A DNA stretch of 64,000 nt, from positions 84,435 through 148,434 of the forward strand of contig DASTXR010000006.1 of NCBI GenBank assembly GCA_035765415.1, written 5' to 3'. Source of the DNA: CADEED01 sp035765415 (GTDB lineage: Bacteria; Pseudomonadota; Gammaproteobacteria; Steroidobacterales; Steroidobacteraceae). Under the pieces are notes generated by a model. It did no database searches and had not been told where the DNA came from. It worked only from the letters and a program-made list of their open reading frames with translations. The translations under genes and the position numbers were made by a program. The stretch's first letter is position 1; each line of letters starts with the position of its first letter. Shown here piece by piece: positions 59,770-64,000 of the stretch.

Positions 59770-59803
59770 TTGTTTCTCCTGTCCTTGGGATCGTGGTGTT
59801 TGC

Positions 59804-59833
59804 GTCGTGAGGGTCGTCCTTGACCCTCACGAC
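59804..59833 (-). terminator. Hairpin between the two GH5 genes
   Basis: A perfect 12-bp stem, GTCGTGAGGGTC/GACCCTCACGAC, with a 6-nt loop stands in the 80-nt gap between the two genes. It has no T run. It may lower or protect transcripts between the first and second enzyme rather than end transcription fully. Confidence 0.5.
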
Positions 59834-59849
59834 CAAACCCATCTCGCCT

Positions 59850-61370
59850 CTAGGGCGCCACGAACTGCCATTGCTGGTTGGAAGTGTTTCCGACGCCCCA
59901 GAACTCCATGATTCCGCCGTCGTTGGTCGCACCGCCACTATCCAGAGCCTTTCCATTGGCTCGATTGATGAGTCGGTAGTACCCGGGCGATCCACTCACC
60001 GCCTGGATCGTCCATTGCTGGTTGAAGCTCGTGCTGCTGGCCCACTGCCCCACCACGGTGTTGTCTGCGGTGCGGTTGATGCTGTCGAGGAACTTGCTGC
60101 CCGTGACACACATCAGCTTCGCGAACCCGCCGGTGTACGAGAGTACGAAACGCTGGTTGTTGCTCGAGCCATCGGCCCACTGACCGATATTGGCGCCGTC
60201 CGCCGTCGAGCCGAGGTTGTCGAGCATCTTGCCGCTGGCGCGGTTGCGCAGGCTGTAAGTTCCTGCGGGAACCGGATCCGTCGTCCCACCGCCGCTGCTG
60301 CTGCCACCGCCACCGCTGCTGCTGCCACCACCCGTGCTCAGATCGGGTGCCTTGGCGCGCAGTTCGTTGCGCACGATGATGCCCGAGGGTTTGATCTGGC
60401 TGGTGGACCAACCGCCATCGGGGCTTGCATTCGGCATGAGCGCTGCCGACGACTCGCCGATGTCCGCCACCGACCAGTTCGCATGACCGACTTTGTTGGC
60501 ATCGAGGAACGCATACCAAGCCGCGGATTCCGCGGCGTTCACGGTGCCGTTGCCGCTGGCCGCCGTCGTGCCGTACTCGGTGACGAACAGCGCAACGCCG
60601 CGATTCAGCGCGCTCTGCGCCCGATCGCGCAGCCACTGCCGGTGAGTGTCCGCGTAATAGTGAAGCGTGTATGCGACGTTGCTGCGGTTGATCGGGTTCT
60701 GCGCGGCCTCGTCGACTTCCTGCGACCAGTTCCGCGTGCCAACGATGACGATGTTGTCAGGGTCGGCCTGGCGGATGGAGTCGATGACGGCTTCGTGATA
60801 CGGCTTGAGGACGCCGGCCCACGAGACGTTGAGCGGCTCGTTGAAGGTTTCGTACAGCACGTTGGGAGTATTCCCATAGCGGCGCGCCATATCGGCAAAG
60901 AACGCCTGCGCCAGCGCGCGATTTTCGTGAGCAGTGTGATCGTGGTAGTCGATGATCACGTAGATGCCGAGCGATATTGCGGCGTCGACGACGGCGATCA
61001 CCTTGTTGCGCTCGGCCGTGGGATTCGTCGCGTATCCACCCGAGTTGACCGCCATTGCCGCGCGGATAACCGTGATCTTCCAGTCATCGCGCAGCCATCT
61101 CACGGTGTTGAACGTGTAGTACTTCGGAATCCACTGACTCCAGTACAGGGACATTCCGCGCAACTGCACCGCCTGTCCGGTCTGGTCGACGATCCGGTTG
61201 CCCTGCACGCGCAGCTGCCCGTACTTCTGCACCACGGTCTGCGTCTGCGCATGGGTCGGCAGCGCGAAGAGGCCGACGAATGAGAGAAAAACTATCGCGG
61301 CTGACAGCCGCGCCCGATTCAAGCCGCATCGCCAATCACGCGGCGTAACACCGTTGATTCCAACTGACAT
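59850..61370 (-). CDS. Secreted GH5 endoglucanase with Gly/Ser linker and ricin-type module
   Basis: 506 residues from ATG 61370 with GGGGAT upstream; the in-frame extension beyond it lacks support. After a signal peptide (ending THAQ) the GH5 domain (about 45-340) has GMSLYWSQWIPKYY, the acid/base Glu178 in VLYETFNEP, HYYADTHRQWLRD and the nucleophile Glu265 in LFVTEYGT. This pattern fits GH5_2 cellulases. A linker of Gly and Ser runs (about 345-363) joins it to a ricin-type module (368-506). Transcription starts from a promoter with an embedded LacI-type operator at 61614-61642, giving a leader of about 240 nt. Confidence 0.92.
   Translation of the reverse strand: MSVGINGVTPRDWRCGLNRARLSAAIVFLSFVGLFALPTHAQTQTVVQKYGQLRVQGNRIVDQTGQAVQLRGMSLYWSQWIPKYYTFNTVRWLRDDWKITVIRAAMAVNSGGYATNPTAERNKVIAVVDAAISLGIYVIIDYHDHTAHENRALAQAFFADMARRYGNTPNVLYETFNEPLNVSWAGVLKPYHEAVIDSIRQADPDNIVIVGTRNWSQEVDEAAQNPINRSNVAYTLHYYADTHRQWLRDRAQSALNRGVALFVTEYGTTAASGNGTVNAAESAAWYAFLDANKVGHANWSVADIGESSAALMPNASPDGGWSTSQIKPSGIIVRNELRAKAPDLSTGGGSSSGGGGSSSGGGTTDPVPAGTYSLRNRASGKMLDNLGSTADGANIGQWADGSSNNQRFVLSYTGGFAKLMCVTGSKFLDSINRTADNTVVGQWASSTSFNQQWTIQAVSGSPGYYRLINRANGKALDSGGATNDGGIMEFWGVGNTSNQQWQFVAP
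59853..60269 (-). repeat. Duplicated ricin-type module, copy 2
   Basis: This part of the second GH5 gene encodes the ricin-type module that matches 58339-58752 with only about a dozen residue changes across 138 positions, counted by eye. Near identity at DNA level suggests recent duplication or gene conversion. Confidence 0.85.
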
Positions 61371-61613
61371 CGCATCCCCCTTGATTTGAACGAAATAAAA
61401 CTTGTCATCTGCTGCCGAGCCAGCATTCACGGACAAATCCGCATTCAACGACGTCTCGCGCATTGGGAATGGGCGGCGGAAGGGCCGCTCGGTTTACCAG
61501 CGCCGGGCATTCATGAGACGAACGTGGTCGCGGCAGCTATGGCACCTCCATGTGCAACGTCTGGTTCCTGAAAGTCTTGTCGGCACGCTTTTGATGCATG
61601 GCCACGATGTGCA

Positions 61614-61642
61614 TGGATATGCCAGCGCTGGCAAGAAGTCAA
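61614..61642 (-). promoter_or_regulatory. GH5 promoter with perfect LacI-type operator
   Basis: On the minus strand TTGACT (61642-61637), a 17-nt spacer and TATCCA (61619-61614). The spacer contains the perfect 14-bp palindrome TGCCAGCGCTGGCA (61620-61633), which has the central CG dyad typical of LacI-family operators. A repressor here would block RNA polymerase directly. Confidence 0.7.
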
Positions 61643-61693
61643 TCAGGATCACCCTCGCATGAATATGCCCGTTGCTGTCAACTGCGGGACCGG

Positions 61694-61712
61694 GAATTGT
61701 CCAAGACAATTC
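61694..61712. promoter_or_regulatory. Inverted repeat, possible second operator
   Basis: GAATTGTC-CAA-GACAATTC has perfect 8-bp arms. It lies about 52 nt upstream of the GH5 promoter and is unlike the LacI-type site, so it may bind a different regulator or an activator. Confidence 0.4.
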
Positions 61713-62507
61713 ACGTGAGCGTTACCAGCGACAATGAATGCAGGCCCCGACCGCGCTCGGCGCCGCACTTCGACTAAGCGAGCGCTTGCATTGTTGTTTG
61801 TCCTGCTTTGTCTCCATAACCAAGTCGCACGCCGCTTCTCTCGATTTTTCATCCAGAGCGCCCCGCCACCCGTCACCTAACAAAACAACGGGCGGCGGCT
61901 GCATCGCAGTCTAGTTGCGACGATTCTCGTAGCCCAACAAACATTCCGCGCAACCTGCAGCGCGTGAGATGCCGCGGCACCGGACGGCCGACACGATGTT
62001 GTATTTGATGATCCGCCTCGCGTGATCCTGGCGACCTCGGTGTTCTGCGCCTTGTTTTCAGGCCTTTTTGGCCATTTCCACGCTGGAGCCGTGTCGGTGC
62101 CGGCCTCACAACCGCGATTCCCAAAAGTTTGTTTGGCGGGTTGTACCGCCGGGCAGATTCCGGCCGGCCGCCAGACTTTCATCGTGGCGACGATCACGCG
62201 ACTTTGTCGGGTGTCTGTCTCGCATGTCTCTGAGGACAAGCCGCGGCTCGCACCATTTGAGAAGAAAAAAACCCGGCTGTTAACGGTCACAACGACTTTT
62301 GCCTCTTGAAGGTGCGCGGCCAAAGGCCGAAGCTTCCGGCCCGGAAGGACTCACGGAGCGCGCGCCATGGACGGCTCTCCTCCGTCTTCCTCGATTCCGA
62401 ATAGTTAGGCGTGCCGCGCGAGTGAGCCGGACGCCGCCACCTGACAATTTCTGAAGGACCAGGCCCACTAACACGCGTCACATTTCTGTCACTCTTGCGC
62501 CCAAGAT

Positions 62508-62521
62508 TGCCATCGCTGGCA
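62508..62521 (+). promoter_or_regulatory. LacI-type operator before the GH26 gene
   Basis: TGCCATCGCTGGCA differs from the palindrome at 61620 by one base and is followed by the same CATAG-like stretch (CATAGATCGG). It stands 45 nt before the GH26 ATG. The -35 element is not clear here. Confidence 0.55.
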
Positions 62522-62566
62522 TAGATCGGAAGCGCTCGTTGGACGTTCTCAACCCAGGGGGAAACG

Positions 62567-64000
62567 ATGGATCGTTTGAAAATAAATTCACGGACGATGC
62601 TCGCGGCGATGACTTTCATTGCCGCTGCAGCTCTGGCGCCCACAGACACATTCGCCGCCGAGGGGCCTTTCGTCAGCGCGGCCTCGGGACGCTGCCTGAC
62701 GGTCGTCGGCAACAGCACTACCGCAGGCGCCGAGGTTCAGATCTCGGATTGCAACGGCCAGGCGAGCCAGCGCTGGAATTACACACTTGCTGGTGAATTG
62801 AGGATTTACAACAACACCCTCTGTCTAGATGTCGAAGGTGCCCGCACGGCGCCGGGCACGCGTTTGCTGACCTGGACCTGTAACAACCAGCAGAACCAGC
62901 GGTTCACGCTCAATGGCAACACCATCGTGGCCAACCAGTCCGGCCTGTGCGCAGACGTGGTCGGCGCCGCCACGGCGAATGGCACTCGCGTTGCGCTCTG
63001 GAATTGCAACGGCCAGAGCAATCAGCGCTGGACGCAGAACGGCACCACTCCGCCGCCACCGCCACCGCCACCGCCACCGCCGGGCCAGACCTGCAACGTG
63101 GCCCCGGTCGACGCGCAGGCATCGGCAGCGACGCGGCGCCTGCTCTGCTACATCTACAGCCAGTACGGCAATCACATCCTGTCGGGCCAGCAGGAATCCA
63201 CCTGGGTCGGCGGCCCTGACTACGAGATGAACTACATCCTGTCGAACACCGGCAAACTACCGGCGATTCGCGGGCTCGACATGGGCGACTCGCCCAATTT
63301 CGCGTCGCGTGCCATCGCCTGGTGGAACGCGGGCGGCATTCCCATGGTGGGTTACCACATGGGTGCACCCGGAGGCCCGGACGGATATCAGGGCTCGCTC
63401 GGGACCGCGAACATCAACAATGTACTCACGCCGGGACACGCGTTGCACACCAGCTTCCTGCAGCGTCTTGATGCCGCGGCCGCGCAGCTACAGCAGGCGC
63501 AGGCGGCGAACGTGCCGATCATCTGGCGGCCGTTCCACGAAGCCGGTGGCACGTGGTTCTGGTGGAGCAAGGAAGGCGGTGCTCAGTACAACCGGTTGTG
63601 GCGCTTCATGTTCGACTACTACACGCGCGTGAAAGGGCTGCACAACCTGATCTGGCTGCACCCGTACAACGGGCAGCCGCAGGCGTCGTTCTACCCGGGC
63701 CGCCAGTACGTCGACATGGGCGGCGCAGACACATACGCCAGCAATCACAACCCGCTGACACCGATGTTCAACACGACGCGCGGAATCTACGGGACGACGA
63801 TCCCGATCGCGCTGCACGAGAACGGCCCGATCCCGGATCCCGCGCAGCTTCAGTCCACCGCGACGCGCTGGGTGCTTTTCAACACGTGGCACACCACCTG
63901 GATCACGAATACCAGCCTGAACCCGCCATCGCTGTTGAGCCAGTACTACAACAGCGCGTACGTCGTGACGCGCGATGAAGTGCCGAACCTGCGCAACTAG
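62567..64000 (+). CDS. Secreted GH26 beta-mannanase with N-terminal ricin-type module
   Basis: 477 residues; the stop codon is the last three bases of the window, so the gene is complete. A signal peptide ends at TFAAEG. Residues 33-157 are a ricin B-type lectin module (GRCLTVVG, LCLDVEG, NQRF and NQRW repeats). A run of 11 prolines (162-172) is the linker. The GH26 domain (about 180-475) has the acid/base Glu325 in IWRPFHEAGGTWFWW, the nucleophile Glu418 in PIALHENG, and the family's GQQESTW and IPMVGYHMGAP segments. It hydrolyses beta-1,4-mannan. It is divergent from the GH5 pair and shares an operator type with it. Confidence 0.95.
   Translation: MDRLKINSRTMLAAMTFIAAAALAPTDTFAAEGPFVSAASGRCLTVVGNSTTAGAEVQISDCNGQASQRWNYTLAGELRIYNNTLCLDVEGARTAPGTRLLTWTCNNQQNQRFTLNGNTIVANQSGLCADVVGAATANGTRVALWNCNGQSNQRWTQNGTTPPPPPPPPPPPGQTCNVAPVDAQASAATRRLLCYIYSQYGNHILSGQQESTWVGGPDYEMNYILSNTGKLPAIRGLDMGDSPNFASRAIAWWNAGGIPMVGYHMGAPGGPDGYQGSLGTANINNVLTPGHALHTSFLQRLDAAAAQLQQAQAANVPIIWRPFHEAGGTWFWWSKEGGAQYNRLWRFMFDYYTRVKGLHNLIWLHPYNGQPQASFYPGRQYVDMGGADTYASNHNPLTPMFNTTRGIYGTTIPIALHENGPIPDPAQLQSTATRWVLFNTWHTTWITNTSLNPPSLLSQYYNSAYVVTRDEVPNLRN

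Larger units (their letters stand above)
61371..62566. other. Divergent regulatory region between GH5 and GH26 genes
   Basis: About 1.2 kb without a convincing gene. It holds the GH5 promoter/operator (61614-61642), an 8-bp-arm inverted repeat (61694-61712) and the operator-like site before the GH26 gene (62508-62521). Open frames between 61880 and 62320 have no family features. The remaining length is unexplained and could contain a small RNA or a decayed gene, but I see no evidence for either. Confidence 0.45.

Noticed and set aside
1..64000. CRISPR arrays, insertion sequences and rRNA genes
   Set aside because: I looked for regularly spaced repeats, transposase motifs and rRNA signatures and found none.

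Overview
The window is GC-rich and fully bacterial. DUF3014, DUF3187, Pga export, TonB-dependent uptake and several secreted glycoside hydrolases suggest a soil or plant-associated gammaproteobacterium, of the Steroidobacter or Xanthomonadales kind. This placement is an inference, because no rRNA or other strong marker is present.

Region 1 (1-20083, minus strand) is a trans-AT polyketide synthase cluster that continues past the left edge. It reads right to left as one very long operon: a NusG/LoaP/TaA-type antiterminator with a promoter and palindromic operator, two small unknown genes, a cysteinyl-tRNA synthetase (cysS), a metallophosphoesterase, an Sfp-type phosphopantetheinyl transferase, a discrete acyltransferase-fold protein, a tRNA-Cys(GCA) gene, a 2125-residue synthase (ACP, DUF2156/MprF-like aminoacyl-tRNA transferase fold, PLP-dependent tryptophanase/C-S-lyase-like domain, KS, ACP, terminal thioester reductase), an SDR, a GMC oxidoreductase, three tandem START-like membrane-anchored proteins, and a GNAT-ACP-KS-DH loading synthase. 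tRNA-Cys, CysRS, an aminoacyl-tRNA-transferase-like domain and a cysteine-lyase-like domain occur together. This suggests a synthase that takes cysteine from Cys-tRNA and keeps only its sulfur, a tRNA-dependent relative of the leinamycin DUF-SH logic. This is the main discovery candidate.

Region 2 (20951-30350) holds accessory metabolism: a Tat-exported berberine-bridge-type oxidase, a DUF1593 hydrolase, an acyl-CoA-dehydrogenase-like flavoprotein, small membrane proteins, a ferritin-like protein with cytochrome c, a DUF3187 barrel, and a membrane protein/VWA lipoprotein operon preceded by a c-di-GMP-I riboswitch.

Region 3 (30452-40414) has pgaABCD for poly-N-acetylglucosamine, with a PgaB that seems to lack the hydrolase active site. 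It also holds a secreted arabinofuranosidase-like enzyme, a Phd antitoxin/nucleotidyltransferase pair and a DUF3014 protein.

Region 4 (40514-56089) looks like a muropeptide scavenging locus in two divergent operons. The minus operon has an NlpC/P60 lipoprotein, a dipeptide epimerase, an RpiR regulator, a dicarboxylate/amino-acid symporter and a D-amino-acid dehydrogenase. The plus operon has a transglutaminase-like protein, a TonB receptor, an M19 dipeptidase fused to two beta-lactamase-type domains, and a DUF819 permease.

Region 5 (56232-64000) is a mannan/glucan degradation locus: a LacI regulator, a helical-repeat protein, two GH5 enzymes and a GH26 mannanase with ricin-type modules. Shared promoter-embedded palindromes (TGCCAGCGCTGGCA type) link three of the transcription units.
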